Counted from the stretch's first letter, positions 39,541 through 48,870 are shown. The stretch: DNA of 64,000 nt from an uncultured Collinsella sp. (GCA_900549085.1 URMO01000002.1:53558-117557), one strand, 5' to 3'. Notes: generated by a model from the letters alone, not told the origin. Translations and numbers: made by a program.

Positions 39541-39606
39541 TTGGGTAGTCGTTGGGGACGTTCTTAAACGACTAGTCATTCAAGAACGTCCCCAACGACT
39601 ACCCAA
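39541..39606. repeat. family 3 inverted repeat, perfect 25-bp arms
   Basis: Left arm 39541-39565 (TTGGGTAGTCGTTGGGGACG, then TTCTT) and right arm 39582-39606 are exact complements around a 16-nt loop that contains ACTAGT. It is the cleanest copy of family 3 in the window and lies in the 411-bp region between the adenine deaminase start and the tyrS end, which holds no gene. Confidence 0.9.
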
Positions 39607-39663
39607 CAACTACTAACTGCCGTCCCGACAACAAAAACGCCGATGTTTTGGTACCGACAGCGA

Positions 39664-39762
39664 AAACCCGCCAGAGCGAGCAAGGTGCCTTGAAACGAGG
39701 CGGCATTGACCTTCTGGTCATGCCGCCAAAGTTGAAAGGCAGATTGCCGCTCTGGCGGGTTT
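39664..39762 (-). terminator. 99-nt long hairpin downstream of tyrS
   Basis: Outer arms of 15 nt (AAACCCGCCAGAGCG and complement) enclose GCAA/TTGC, TGCCTT/AAGGCA and GGCGGCA/TGCCGCC pairings down to a 4-nt apex, so almost the whole element is paired. On the minus strand it ends GGCGGGTTTTCG, a modest T-run. It may be the tyrS terminator or a stable small RNA. The arm sequence is not seen elsewhere in the window. Confidence 0.7.
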
Positions 39763-39775
39763 GCAGCGTCGACCG

Positions 39776-39803
39776 GTTACGCGGTTTGGTAAAACCGCGT
39801 AAC
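39776..39803 (-). other. hairpin at tyrS stop codon
   Basis: GTTACGCGGTTT pairs perfectly with AAACCGCGTAAC around a 4-nt loop, touching the tyrS stop codon. No T-run follows, so it may protect the mRNA end rather than terminate. Confidence 0.6.
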
Positions 39804-41014
39804 TAAATGAGCTTGAAGCCCTTGCGCTTGCCCACAGAGAGGGTGTCGCCCAGCTTGAGGACGCTGGGATCGATGTTGTAGCTCTTGGGAGCCACGGCCT
39901 TGCCGTTGATTTTGACACCGCCGCCGTCGATATCGCGACGGGCCTGACCGGCGCTAGCCGAAAGGCCCAGGTCCTTGAGCAGGCCGGCGAGGTAGATCTG
40001 CCCCTCGTCGTTGACGGTCAGCTCAACATGCTTCTCGGGGAAGTCGGCGAGCTGGCCCTCCTTGAACACGCGGTCGAACTCGGCCTGAGCCTCGTCGCCG
40101 GCACCGGCGCCGTGGTAGGTGTCGCACAGGTCGCGGCCCAGAGCGCGCTTGAGCTCATAGGGATCGGCGGAGCCGTCGGCCAGAGCAGCGTCGATCTTGT
40201 CGACCTCGGCCGGGGTGAGCGAGCTCGCCAGGCGGTAGTACTTGCCGATCATCTCGTCGGGGATGGACATGGTCTTGCCGAACATATCCTTGGGCGCGTC
40301 GGTCAGGCCGATGTAGTTACCGTAGGACTTGGACATCTTACGGACGCCATCGGTGCCCTCGAGCAGCGGCATGGTGAGCGCAATCTGGGGCTCCATGCCC
40401 ATCTTCTCCATGAGCTCACGGCCGGCGAGCAGGTTGAAGAGCTGATCGGTGCCGCCCATCTCCACGTCAGCCTTAATCATGACCGAATCGTATGCCTGCA
40501 TCACGGGATACAGGAACTCATGCAGGGCGATCGGCGTCTGAGACTGGTAGCGCTTGGTAAAGTCGTCGCGCTCGAGAATACGGGCGACAGTGAACTTGGA
40601 GCACACCTGCAGCAGACCGGCCAGATCCATCGACAAGATCCAGTCACCGTTGTGCACGATGGTGGTCTTCTCGGGATCCAGAATCTTCATGGCCTGGCTC
40701 ACGTAGGTCTCGGCATTGGCCTCGATCTGCTCCTGCGAAAGCTGCGGGCGGGTGGAGTTCTTGCCCGAAGGATCGCCAATCAGCGCGGTACCGTTGCCGA
40801 TGATGAGGGTGACGTTGTGGCCCAGGTCCTGGAACTGACGCATCTTGCGCAGCGGCACGGCGTGGCCCAGGTGCAGGTCGGGGCTGGTGGGATCGACGCC
40901 GAGCTTGATGTTGAGGGGCTCGCCCTTCTCAAGCTTCTTGCGAAGGTCGGCCTCGGGGACGATCTGCGCGGCGCCCGAGGTGATGATACGCATTTGCTCG
41001 TCAACAGACAGCAT
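39803..41014 (-). CDS. tyrS: tyrosyl-tRNA synthetase
   Basis: TyrRS, 403 residues. Class I signatures: LGVDPTSPDLHLGHAVPLR (HIGH equivalent HLGH) and KMSKSYGN. The C-terminal S4 domain (GLLKDLGLSASAGQARRDI) binds tRNA. The LGVDPT form and insertion pattern indicate the TyrZ-like subgroup rather than the E. coli TyrS subgroup. AGGAGG lies upstream of the ATG. I saw no T-box leader in the 96 bp before it. Confidence 0.97.
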   Translation of the reverse strand: MLSVDEQMRIITSGAAQIVPEADLRKKLEKGEPLNIKLGVDPTSPDLHLGHAVPLRKMRQFQDLGHNVTLIIGNGTALIGDPSGKNSTRPQLSQEQIEANAETYVSQAMKILDPEKTTIVHNGDWILSMDLAGLLQVCSKFTVARILERDDFTKRYQSQTPIALHEFLYPVMQAYDSVMIKADVEMGGTDQLFNLLAGRELMEKMGMEPQIALTMPLLEGTDGVRKMSKSYGNYIGLTDAPKDMFGKTMSIPDEMIGKYYRLASSLTPAEVDKIDAALADGSADPYELKRALGRDLCDTYHGAGAGDEAQAEFDRVFKEGQLADFPEKHVELTVNDEGQIYLAGLLKDLGLSASAGQARRDIDGGGVKINGKAVAPKSYNIDPSVLKLGDTLSVGKRKGFKLI

Positions 41015-41110
41015 TGGGTATCCTCCTTTTGCTATAGCACCCTCGCCGAAAACGGCGGTGCTGGAAGTCCATAAACTCTCTTATGATAACAAACTGACGC
41101 GACGCAGCAT

Positions 41111-43087
41111 CTACGACAGGAAAATCCTCGTCCTGCCGCATGCGTCGATGGCAACTGACAGACGTGTACCGTCACGCTCGACCAGATAGCGCACCTGCCG
41201 ACGACGCAAGCAGTCGCGGCAACGGGCCTGCCCCGTCGCATCGGTGGCGCAGACGCCCTCGGCGGTCAGCAGGCAGTGCTCGCACACCATGAGTTCGGGA
41301 CGGTCGGTGTCGACCGGACCCAAGACGCCGGGTTCAGCAGCCAGCTCGGCAATACGCTCCCTGTCATTGCCGAGCAACTCGGCAGGCAAGTATACCCACC
41401 CCGCGCCAAGCCCGCGCAGCCAGGCAAGCGTGGCCCGATTGGCGCAGAACACCGGCGCCGCCACGTCAAACGTCGTGCCCAGCTCGCGGGCCATCGCCAC
41501 CTGTCCCAGATTGCGGCAGACGACGCGCCCGGCACGCTGCATAAGCGCCCGAGTCCGCTCGATATCGCCTGCGCGGCACACTTCGTCGAGCACCACCGTC
41601 GCATCGGACAGATCCCACTCATCGCGCGGATCCAAATCCATCAGCTCCCAGGCAAAGACCATACGAGCAAAAGCCTCATGCTTTGCCGGCTCTGCCGGTC
41701 CCGCCAACTCCGTCGGCACGTCGCCATCTGCCAGAACGCCCTCAAACGGCAGCACCTCAACGGACTGCTCAGCAGGCGCGACCGCATCTGCCTCGACCCG
41801 CATGCGCTCCAACACCGTTGCCGTCTGCCCCAGCACGCCGGCACTGCGAATCAGATAGACCTCGCAGCCCGCGTCCACCTTGCGTTTGCAATGCACGACG
41901 ATACGCTCTCCCGCAGCGGCATCCACGGGGCAAGGCACCTGTGGCCAGCGCTTGGGCACATCGGGACGCGCGTCGGCACCCGGGTATAATCGGATTTCGA
42001 GCGTATCGCCCGCCGCCACGGCGGCATCAAGCTCAACCGTCACCTCTTCGTGACCCACCGCCACCAAGTGGCCCACGCGCACGCCCTGGTTGATCGCGCG
42101 CTCAAAGCTCATGAGCTCGGCGCCCGAACGACCCCGCAGATACGCATCGGTAAAGCCGCGGTTGAACGACCTTCCCAGCTCGCGCTCAAGCGCCGGCACC
42201 GCATCGGCATCCCATGTGCCGTCGCGCAGCATATTGAGCGCCCGACGCCACACCCTCACCACGTTAAAGACGTAGTCGGGATTCTTCATGCGGCCCTCGA
42301 TCTTGAGCGATGCCACGCCGGCGGCAACAAGCTCGGGCAGATGCGCGATGCCCAGATAGTCACGCGGACAAAGCAGGCGATCCCCTTCGACAGCGACAAC
42401 ACTCTGCCCCTCCTCGTCCACCAAGTCATAGGACAGACGGCACGGTTGCGTGCAATCACCGCGCATCGCAGAGCGGCCACGTCGAAGGGCAGAGAACCCG
42501 CACGCACCCGAGTATCCAATGCAAATAGCGCCGTGACAGAACACCTCGATGGGCACGCCAGTAGCGCAAAGCGTCTCAATCTCTACCACGCTCAGCTCGC
42601 GCGCAGTCGTCACGCGCTCAACGCCCAACTCCTTGGCAGCCAACTGCACGGCACCCTCGCTATGAGCGCCCGCCTGAGTGGACAGGTGAATCTCGACCCC
42701 CGGAATCGCCGCACGAAGCGCACAGGCCAGCCCGGCATCGGCCACAATCAACGCATCGGCACCCAACGCGCGCGCATGCGCCCCCAACGCCACGGCGTCG
42801 GCAAACTCATCATCGAACACGAACACGTTGAGCGTCACGTACACACGCACGCCATGGGCATGGGCCACGGCACAACCGCGCGCGAACTCATCATCGCTAA
42901 AGCCATGCGCGCTCACTCGAGCGTTGAATCCGTCCAGCCCCGCATAGATGGCATCGGCACCCGCCGCAATCGCCGCGAGCATCTGGTCAAGTCCGCCAGC
43001 AGGCGCCAGCAGTTCGGGCAGCGCCACTTCAGCCGCCGCCAACTCGCTTTCGCATTGTCCGCTCGATTCCATCGGCCGAATCGCCAT
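41111..43087 (-). CDS. U32 family peptidase
   Basis: Peptidase U32 family protein of 658 residues. The N-terminal half has the family pattern LPELLAPAGGLDQMLAAIAAGAD, ADAIYAGLDGFNAR, HLSTQAG and EVFCHGAICIGYSG with the cysteine set CHGAIC...GACGF...GDCTQPCR that binds an Fe-S cluster in relatives. The C-terminal half carries a beta-barrel-like region and a second cysteine cluster (CEHCLLTAEGVC, CRDCLRRR). Many U32 proteins modify tRNA or rRNA by hydroxylation rather than cleave peptides. The start has AAGGAG 7 nt upstream. Divergent from the penicillin-binding protein gene. Confidence 0.85.
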   Translation of the reverse strand: MAIRPMESSGQCESELAAAEVALPELLAPAGGLDQMLAAIAAGADAIYAGLDGFNARVSAHGFSDDEFARGCAVAHAHGVRVYVTLNVFVFDDEFADAVALGAHARALGADALIVADAGLACALRAAIPGVEIHLSTQAGAHSEGAVQLAAKELGVERVTTARELSVVEIETLCATGVPIEVFCHGAICIGYSGACGFSALRRGRSAMRGDCTQPCRLSYDLVDEEGQSVVAVEGDRLLCPRDYLGIAHLPELVAAGVASLKIEGRMKNPDYVFNVVRVWRRALNMLRDGTWDADAVPALERELGRSFNRGFTDAYLRGRSGAELMSFERAINQGVRVGHLVAVGHEEVTVELDAAVAAGDTLEIRLYPGADARPDVPKRWPQVPCPVDAAAGERIVVHCKRKVDAGCEVYLIRSAGVLGQTATVLERMRVEADAVAPAEQSVEVLPFEGVLADGDVPTELAGPAEPAKHEAFARMVFAWELMDLDPRDEWDLSDATVVLDEVCRAGDIERTRALMQRAGRVVCRNLGQVAMARELGTTFDVAAPVFCANRATLAWLRGLGAGWVYLPAELLGNDRERIAELAAEPGVLGPVDTDRPELMVCEHCLLTAEGVCATDATGQARCRDCLRRRQVRYLVERDGTRLSVAIDACGRTRIFLS

Positions 43088-43248
43088 CGGTAAACTCCTT
43101 GCCAAGGTGTGCTTTCACTCTGAAAATTGCTGCCAACCAGCATACACGAGGCCCCGCATGCCCCGATTGGTTTATCGTGTAATAACTTATGTCCATCCTG
43201 CCCGGTAGCATACCTGCCGCCTGGCACGACATACCAGGAGGTCAACAT

Positions 43249-45474
43249 ATGGGTCCTCGCCAACGACAGGGGCGCGATCGCTCTAAGACGCATGCCCTTC
43301 CCATGATCTTGCTCTCGTTTTTGGGCTTTCTGCTTATCGCGGGCGTAGCGTTTGGCATCGGCATGATCGGCAATGTCAACCGCTGGCTGTCCGATCTGCC
43401 CGACTACACCGATGCCAACGCGTATCTGGTGAGCGAGCCCACCGACATCGTCGACTGCAACGGCAATACCATTGCGAGTTTCTACACGCAAAACCGCAAG
43501 TCCATCACCAAGGACCAAGTGTCCCCGTACGTGCTGCAGGGCACCGTCGACGTTGAGGACGAGCGCTTCTACGAACATGGCGGCATCGACCTCTGGGGCA
43601 TTGCACGCGCATCGGTGGCAACCCTCACCGGCGGCCACGAGGGCGCATCGACCATCACCCAGCAGCTGGTTCGCAACACCATCTTGCAGGAGGAACAATT
43701 CGACTCGACCATCGAGCGTAAGGTGCGCGAGGCCTATATCGCCATCAAGATGGAGGATATGTACTCCAAAGACGAGATCCTCATGATGTACCTCAACACC
43801 ATCTACTACGGCCATGGAGCATATGGCATCGAGGCCGCCGCCGAGACCTATCTGTCCAAGACTGCCTCCGACCTCACCCTGAGCGAGGCCGCGCTGCTCA
43901 TCGGCCTTCCCAACTCGCCCTCGCAGTACGACCCCACGGTTAATCCCGACTTGGCGCTGTCCCGCCGCAATAAGGTTCTGGACAACATGCTGCGTCTGGG
44001 CCACATCACGCAGGAAGAGCACGATGCCGCACAGGCTGAGCCCATCACGCTTAACGTGACCGAGATTTCGGGCAGTGGCGTCGATGTGTACTCTCAGCCC
44101 TACTTTGTCTCCTACGTTAAGCAGTTGCTTGAGCAGGAGTTCTCCACCGACGTGCTCTTTAAGGGCGGTCTGACCGTCAAGACCACCATCGACCCCACCA
44201 TGCAGCAGGTGGCCGAGGAGGCTGTGCGCTCGCAGCTCGACACGCTTTCGCTCGACGGCCTGGACATGGGCATGGTCGTCGTTGACCCCAAGACCGGCTA
44301 CATCAAGTGCATGGTAGGCGGCTACGACTACAACGCCGACGAGAATCACGTGAACCACGCTACGGCAAAGCGCCCCGTGGGCTCCACGTTTAAGGCCTTT
44401 ACGCTGGCGACTGCCATCCAAAACGGCATGAACCCCAACGTCACCCTCAACTGCAACTCGCCGCTCAAGGCCAAGGGCACCACGACCGAGGTGCAAAACT
44501 ACGGCAACCAGAGCTATGGCAACATCACGCTTAAGCAGGCAACGGCATACTCATCCAACACCGGCTACATTCAGGTGGCCGAAGCCATCGGCAATGACAA
44601 GATCATGTCGCTTGTCAAAAAGCTTGGCATCGATCCCGCCAAGGACAATATCGAAGACGTTCCCGTCATGACGCTCGGCACCGGGTCCATCTCACCGCTC
44701 GAGATGGCATCTGCCTACGCAACGTTTGCCAACGGTGGCTACTACCGTCAGCCCATCGCCATTACCGAGATCGACTCGCGTACCGGCTCGGTTCTGTACC
44801 AGCACACCGACAATCCAACGCAGGTGCTCACCGAAGGCGAGGCTGCCGCGGTTACCGATGTTCTATCCGGCGTCATGCAGGGCAGCGGCACGGGTGCCGC
44901 CGGCGCGCTGAACGTCAACCAGCCCTATGCCGGCAAGACGGGCACCACTGACAACACCACCAACCTGTGGTTCTGCGGCTTCACGCCGCAACTGACATGC
45001 GCCCTGTGGACCGGTTATTCCGCAGGCGAGATTCCCATCCAAAAGTACGGTTCGGACCTGCTGGGCGACAGCACCAACCTGCCCGTCTTTAAGAAGTTCA
45101 TGAACACCGTTCTTGCGGGCACCGAGCGCGAGGAATTCCCGACCGGAACGGCTCCCACGTACAAGAACAATAACGTCTGGAAGTTCTACGGCACAAACAA
45201 CAAAAAGAAAGACGAAGAGGATAAAGACGAGGAAAAAGAAGAGGAAGAGACCACGACCACCACAACGACAACGACAACCACGACCACTGAAACCCCGGGC
45301 GGCAACACCACCGGCGATAGCGGCACGACAGGTGGCGACGGTGGCACGGGTGGCAATGGCGGCACGGGTGGCGACGGTGGCACGGGTGGCAATGGCGGCA
45401 CGGGTGGCGACGGTGGCACGCCGACGCCTACCCCCGATCCTACGCCCACGCCCGACCCCTCTACGGGCCAGTAG
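43249..45474 (+). CDS. class A penicillin-binding protein
   Basis: Bifunctional glycosyltransferase/transpeptidase for cell-wall synthesis, 741 residues, anchored by one membrane helix near 18-42. Glycosyltransferase 51 motifs: EDERFYEHGG and GASTITQQLVRN. Transpeptidase motifs: STFK (Ser near residue 381), SSNTG, and KTGTT (near 563). The C-terminal 90 residues are low complexity outside the membrane: a Lys/Glu block, 13 Thr in a row, GGTGG(D/N) repeats and a Pro/Asp end. CAGGAGGT precedes the ATG; the upstream in-frame start at 43189 lacks a site. The tail repeats in the DNA (12-15-bp units) may vary in number between strains. Confidence 0.95.
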   Translation: MGPRQRQGRDRSKTHALPMILLSFLGFLLIAGVAFGIGMIGNVNRWLSDLPDYTDANAYLVSEPTDIVDCNGNTIASFYTQNRKSITKDQVSPYVLQGTVDVEDERFYEHGGIDLWGIARASVATLTGGHEGASTITQQLVRNTILQEEQFDSTIERKVREAYIAIKMEDMYSKDEILMMYLNTIYYGHGAYGIEAAAETYLSKTASDLTLSEAALLIGLPNSPSQYDPTVNPDLALSRRNKVLDNMLRLGHITQEEHDAAQAEPITLNVTEISGSGVDVYSQPYFVSYVKQLLEQEFSTDVLFKGGLTVKTTIDPTMQQVAEEAVRSQLDTLSLDGLDMGMVVVDPKTGYIKCMVGGYDYNADENHVNHATAKRPVGSTFKAFTLATAIQNGMNPNVTLNCNSPLKAKGTTTEVQNYGNQSYGNITLKQATAYSSNTGYIQVAEAIGNDKIMSLVKKLGIDPAKDNIEDVPVMTLGTGSISPLEMASAYATFANGGYYRQPIAITEIDSRTGSVLYQHTDNPTQVLTEGEAAAVTDVLSGVMQGSGTGAAGALNVNQPYAGKTGTTDNTTNLWFCGFTPQLTCALWTGYSAGEIPIQKYGSDLLGDSTNLPVFKKFMNTVLAGTEREEFPTGTAPTYKNNNVWKFYGTNNKKKDEEDKDEEKEEEETTTTTTTTTTTTTETPGGNTTGDSGTTGGDGGTGGNGGTGGDGGTGGNGGTGGDGGTPTPTPDPTPTPDPSTGQ

Positions 45475-45500
45475 ACGCAAAGCGGCATCTGACACCAAGG

Positions 45501-45540
45501 CGCCCGAGCAGCACGTACGCTGCTCGGGCGCTTCTTTATT
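45501..45540 (+). terminator. PBP gene terminator
   Basis: CGCCCGAGCAGC pairs perfectly with GCTGCTCGGGCG, loop 6 nt, followed by CTTCTTTATTT, 27 bp after the stop. Confidence 0.88.
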
Positions 45541-45689
45541 TCGGCAGATGCCACAAGATGCCACGACGGCCCCGGCTGCAGGACCGATAGAGCAACGGGT
45601 GCCGGCATGCAAAAGGGCGCTGACCTTCGTCAACGCCCTCGGCAATTACCTATAGCAACAATCGGCACAGCAGCAGTGCCACGCATCCC

Positions 45690-46127
45690 CTACTTGTGAG
45701 AGTTACTCAGCTTGTTGATGAGCGCCTCAAGGCGTTCGCCGTCCTCGGCCGTCTGCGCAATGACTAAGATCGTGTCGTTGCCGGCAAGCGAGCCAAGCAC
45801 GTCGGGCAGCTCCGCGGCATCGACCGCTGCGGCAATACCAGAAGCCGTACCGGGCTGTGCCTTGATCATAACCAGATTATCGGTGCGCAGTACGCCGGTA
45901 ACCAACTCGGAAACCATGCGCTGCAGATGCAGGTCCTCGGCAAGGACATAGATGCCCTCGGGGAGCTTACGCAGTCCCATGTCCGCGATATCGCGCGAAA
46001 CGGTCGCCTGCGTGCAATCGAAACCCATGGCGCGAAGCTCGTCTACCAAAACGCGCTGCGTGCGTACGTCCTTATTGCGAACAATATCTCTGATGGCATC
46101 CTGGCGCCCATTGCGTTTTTTGGCCAT
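45690..46127 (-). CDS. argR: arginine repressor ArgR
   Basis: Hexameric arginine-sensing repressor, 145 residues. N-terminal winged helix (RQDAIRDIVRNKDVRTQ, CTQATVSRDIADMGLRKLP) and C-terminal arginine-binding domain (VMIKAQPGTASGIAAAVDAAELPDVLGSLAGNDTILV, of which GTASGIAAAVD and AGNDTI are the diagnostic parts). The ATG has GAGG upstream. AT-rich sequence before it (TAGTGAATAAG, GATTGAATAG near 46165-46210) contains TGAATA half-sites that could be ARG boxes. No arg biosynthetic genes are in the window, so it acts elsewhere. Confidence 0.95.
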   Translation of the reverse strand: MAKKRNGRQDAIRDIVRNKDVRTQRVLVDELRAMGFDCTQATVSRDIADMGLRKLPEGIYVLAEDLHLQRMVSELVTGVLRTDNLVMIKAQPGTASGIAAAVDAAELPDVLGSLAGNDTILVIAQTAEDGERLEALINKLSNSHK

Positions 46128-46259
46128 ACAAAACCTCACTCCAAAAGATGGCGGAGACAATCACTTAGTGATTGAATAGTTTAGCGCTATTTGAGGGTTT
46201 TAGTGAATAAGAACGCATTTCGAAACAATTCCATGCAATTTATTTCGAAAATCACGCTA

Positions 46260-47336
46260 TTAGACAGTCCTGGCGCCCGAACGATTGAAAAAGGCCGCCA
46301 GATGCGTATACAACGCACACCGCATGGGCTTAGCACTAGCTATCGAACCATAGAGCAGACCTAGGCCACGATGATTGCCTTTAAGAGCCGCAACCATCTG
46401 ACGGGTACGCTGTGCTTCGAGCATATCATGCAAACGGGCCGAACGCTCTATTGAAGACACCCCATGGGGGCTCAGACACAAATTTTCGATGCAGGCAACC
46501 AGGCTGGCGTAGTAATACCGCTGGCAGACCAGCTTCAACTGATCGCCACCGCCCGCGACGGCAAGCGAGTCGGCAAGCCTGTCGAGCGCCCCGATATCAT
46601 CAGAAAGCCTGGCAAACATCGTGGGGTCAAACGTCTCCGTAATCGACGGCGCCACTGCATGAAAACGGGCACGGCCACATCCCGAAACGCGCTTTGCCTG
46701 CGAAAGCGCGAACGTCAAAAAAGACACCGTGCGAAACGCATCGCCATGCGCAAGGCACGCCTCAAAGAGGGCGCGATCATACAGCACGCCAGAGGTCTGT
46801 CGGATTAAACCACAGGAAACCAATTGGGTCAGGCAAGCCGCCCGGTCCTCATCTTCAGAAACGGATGTCGCGTCCAAGACTCGGGAATGACGTTCGCGGT
46901 GAACATCGTAGCGATCGAGCGAAACAGAGGGAAACACGATGTCAGCAGAAGCGTCGCAGGAGCTTTCGACCATCTGCGAAAGGGACTGCGGCGCAAACCA
47001 CTCATTGGCATTCATCGCAATGATCTGGGAGCCGCGCGAAGCCGCAAAGCCGGCACGCAGGCAGGCGCCAGGCACTGGGTCCTCAACATCAATCAAATCA
47101 ATATGAATGTCTCTGTCGGCAGCAACTTCGAGCGAATGGCGCACGCCAGCTACCACGCCGCGGCAAACGACGACAATCTGCAAATCGTAGAGGTCTTGGT
47201 TCTGGATGCTCTCGAGAGCGCGCATCGTATAGCTGGGCGAGCCCTCAACAATCAGGATCACCGAAAGTCGCGGATGCGAACCACGTCGAACCAAGTTTTC
47301 CGTCCTCTCGACAGCTAGTAACAAACTGCCGTTCAT
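46260..47336 (-). CDS. glycosyltransferase-like protein (GT-A, family 2 type)
   Basis: A 358-residue soluble protein whose first 120 residues look like a GT2 fold: RLSVILIVEGSPSYTMRALESIQNQ, QIVVVCRG, GACLRAGFAASRGSQIIAMNANEWF. The metal-binding DxD of active enzymes is replaced by NAN (MNANEW), so catalysis is doubtful or altered. The rest is mainly helical with no membrane segment. The start with GGGGTG 5 nt upstream is moderate. It stands alone between argR and truA. Confidence 0.65.
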   Translation of the reverse strand: MNGSLLLAVERTENLVRRGSHPRLSVILIVEGSPSYTMRALESIQNQDLYDLQIVVVCRGVVAGVRHSLEVAADRDIHIDLIDVEDPVPGACLRAGFAASRGSQIIAMNANEWFAPQSLSQMVESSCDASADIVFPSVSLDRYDVHRERHSRVLDATSVSEDEDRAACLTQLVSCGLIRQTSGVLYDRALFEACLAHGDAFRTVSFLTFALSQAKRVSGCGRARFHAVAPSITETFDPTMFARLSDDIGALDRLADSLAVAGGGDQLKLVCQRYYYASLVACIENLCLSPHGVSSIERSARLHDMLEAQRTRQMVAALKGNHRGLGLLYGSIASAKPMRCALYTHLAAFFNRSGARTV

Positions 47337-47455
47337 GGTACACCCCGTCAATTAATGTGGGCGGTCGTCCGTCGCGATGCACGTCAAGAACAGATGTTGC
47401 ACACGCCCCGCTCACAGCCACCGCAAACAAAGATCGCCGTCAGGCAGCCACTTCC

Positions 47456-48280
47456 CTAATCGAGCACCACAAGCTCGGTGGGGTCGTAGTCCACACCCAT
47501 AAAGGTAAGACCGCATGCGGGCGCCGTAGGACCAGCAGCGGAGCGATCGCAGGCATCAATTACCTCGCGCATCCACTCGGGACCGCGGCGATGCATGCCG
47601 ATCTCGACAAGGGTACCCACAATGGTTCGCACCATCGAATGTAAAAACGCATTGCCCTCGATGGTAAACGTAAGGATGTCCTCGCCAAAGGCGACCTCAT
47701 GGCCAAACTCGGCGCGCATTACGCAGCGGTGCGTAGGTTTGCCCACGGCAGAGGCGACCTTGCAAAAGCTCTTAAAGTCCTGCTCGCCCAAAAGCGCAGG
47801 GCAGGCGGCCGCCATCGCGTCGACGTCGAGGGGATAGCGATGCCACCACACGGCACCGCGTGACAGCACGGGCCGCGCGTCACGGTCGGCAATACGATAG
47901 GTGTACGTGCGAGAACGCGCGTCAAAGCGCGCAGAAAAGCCCTTACGAGCCTTGTAGACCTCGTTTATGGCGATATCTTTGCCCAGGAGGGCATCCATAG
48001 CCCGCAGCCACCTACGGCGCGTCAAGGCGAGCTCAGCGTCCGTTACGGGCACGCTGATGTATTGAGCCACCGCATGCACGCCGGCATCGGTACGCCCCGC
48101 GCACGTCAGATCGATTGGGCGGCGCAGCAACGTCTCGATTGCACGGCGTAGCTCACCCGCAACCGTCGTCTGGCCCGGCTGCTCGGCAAATCCGCTATAG
48201 GAGGAGCCATCGTAGGCCACACGAAATACAAGGGTGGCGTCGAGCTCGGGGTTCGAATCGAAATCAAACGGCGCAGTCAT
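47456..48280 (-). CDS. truA: tRNA pseudouridine(38-40) synthase TruA
   Basis: Makes pseudouridine at positions 38-40 of the anticodon stem. 274 residues. Catalytic Asp65 lies in CAGRTDAGVHA; FRVAYDGSSYSGF opens the fold, with YTYRI, then FCKVASAVGKPTHR and FLHSMVRTIVGTLVEIG. The ATG has a GGGAGC site. It follows rplQ, as in many genomes, but a strong terminator lies between, so it needs its own promoter or read-through. Confidence 0.95.
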   Translation of the reverse strand: MTAPFDFDSNPELDATLVFRVAYDGSSYSGFAEQPGQTTVAGELRRAIETLLRRPIDLTCAGRTDAGVHAVAQYISVPVTDAELALTRRRWLRAMDALLGKDIAINEVYKARKGFSARFDARSRTYTYRIADRDARPVLSRGAVWWHRYPLDVDAMAAACPALLGEQDFKSFCKVASAVGKPTHRCVMRAEFGHEVAFGEDILTFTIEGNAFLHSMVRTIVGTLVEIGMHRRGPEWMREVIDACDRSAAGPTAPACGLTFMGVDYDPTELVVLD

Positions 48281-48314
48281 GGGCGCTCCCAACAAACTAG
48301 CAACGGTATTGCGA

Positions 48315-48346
48315 CAAAAAAAGAGGGGTACGCGAACGTACCCCTC
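48315..48346 (-). terminator. ribosomal operon terminator
   Basis: GAGGGGTACG pairs with CGTACCCCTC around a 4-nt loop and on the minus strand is followed by TTTTTTTG. It lies between rplQ and truA. Confidence 0.9.
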
Positions 48347-48372
48347 GAATATAGCCTATGCAGACAGAATGT

Positions 48373-48840
48373 CTACTCAGCGGTCTCCTCAGCGGGAGTC
48401 TCCTCGACAGCCTCGACCTTCTTGGGAGCAGCGGCCTTCTTGGGGGCCGGAGCAGCCTTCTTGGCCTTGGGCGTGCAAGGCTCGGTGACGAGCTCCATGA
48501 TAACGATGGGAGCGTTGTCGCCCTTACGGTTACCGAGCTTCATGATGCGGGTGTAACCGCCATTGCGGTCCTGCCACATGCCCTGAGCAGCCTTGTCGAA
48601 GATCTCGGCAACGAGCTGCTTATCGCCGAGCTTGGCGATAGCCAGACGACGAGAGTGCAGGTCGCCCTTCTTGGCCCAGGTGATGATCGGATCGACGACC
48701 GAACGCAGCGCCTTAGCGCGGGTCTCGGTGGTCTTGATGCGGTCGTTCTCGAAGAGGGCCTTAGCAAGGCTCTTCTTCATGGCCTTGGTGTGGCTCGCAT
48801 CGGTGCCGAGCTTCAGGCCCTTCTTAACGTTGTGACGCAT
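48373..48840 (-). CDS. rplQ: 50S ribosomal protein L17
   Basis: L17, 155 residues. MRHNVKKGLKLGTDASHTKAM and KTTETRAKALRSVVDPIITWAK are family signatures. The core ends near residue 120; a tail of about 35 residues of Lys, Ala, Pro and Glu (KKAAPAPKKAAAPKK) follows, like the tail on L31 in this window. It is the last gene of the ribosomal operon. Confidence 0.97.
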   Translation of the reverse strand: MRHNVKKGLKLGTDASHTKAMKKSLAKALFENDRIKTTETRAKALRSVVDPIITWAKKGDLHSRRLAIAKLGDKQLVAEIFDKAAQGMWQDRNGGYTRIMKLGNRKGDNAPIVIMELVTEPCTPKAKKAAPAPKKAAAPKKVEAVEETPAEETAE

Positions 48841-48870
48841 GGTCTAGTTTCTCCTCAAATATGCGAAGCA

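Noticed and set aside
41015..41110. T-box leader for tyrS
   Set aside because: The 96-bp region is too short for a T-box and lacks the TGGNACC-type sequence on the minus strand.
45252..45430. frameshift or sequencing error in the PBP tail
   Set aside because: The Thr and Gly repeats stay in one frame to a stop followed by a proper terminator, so the low-complexity tail looks real.
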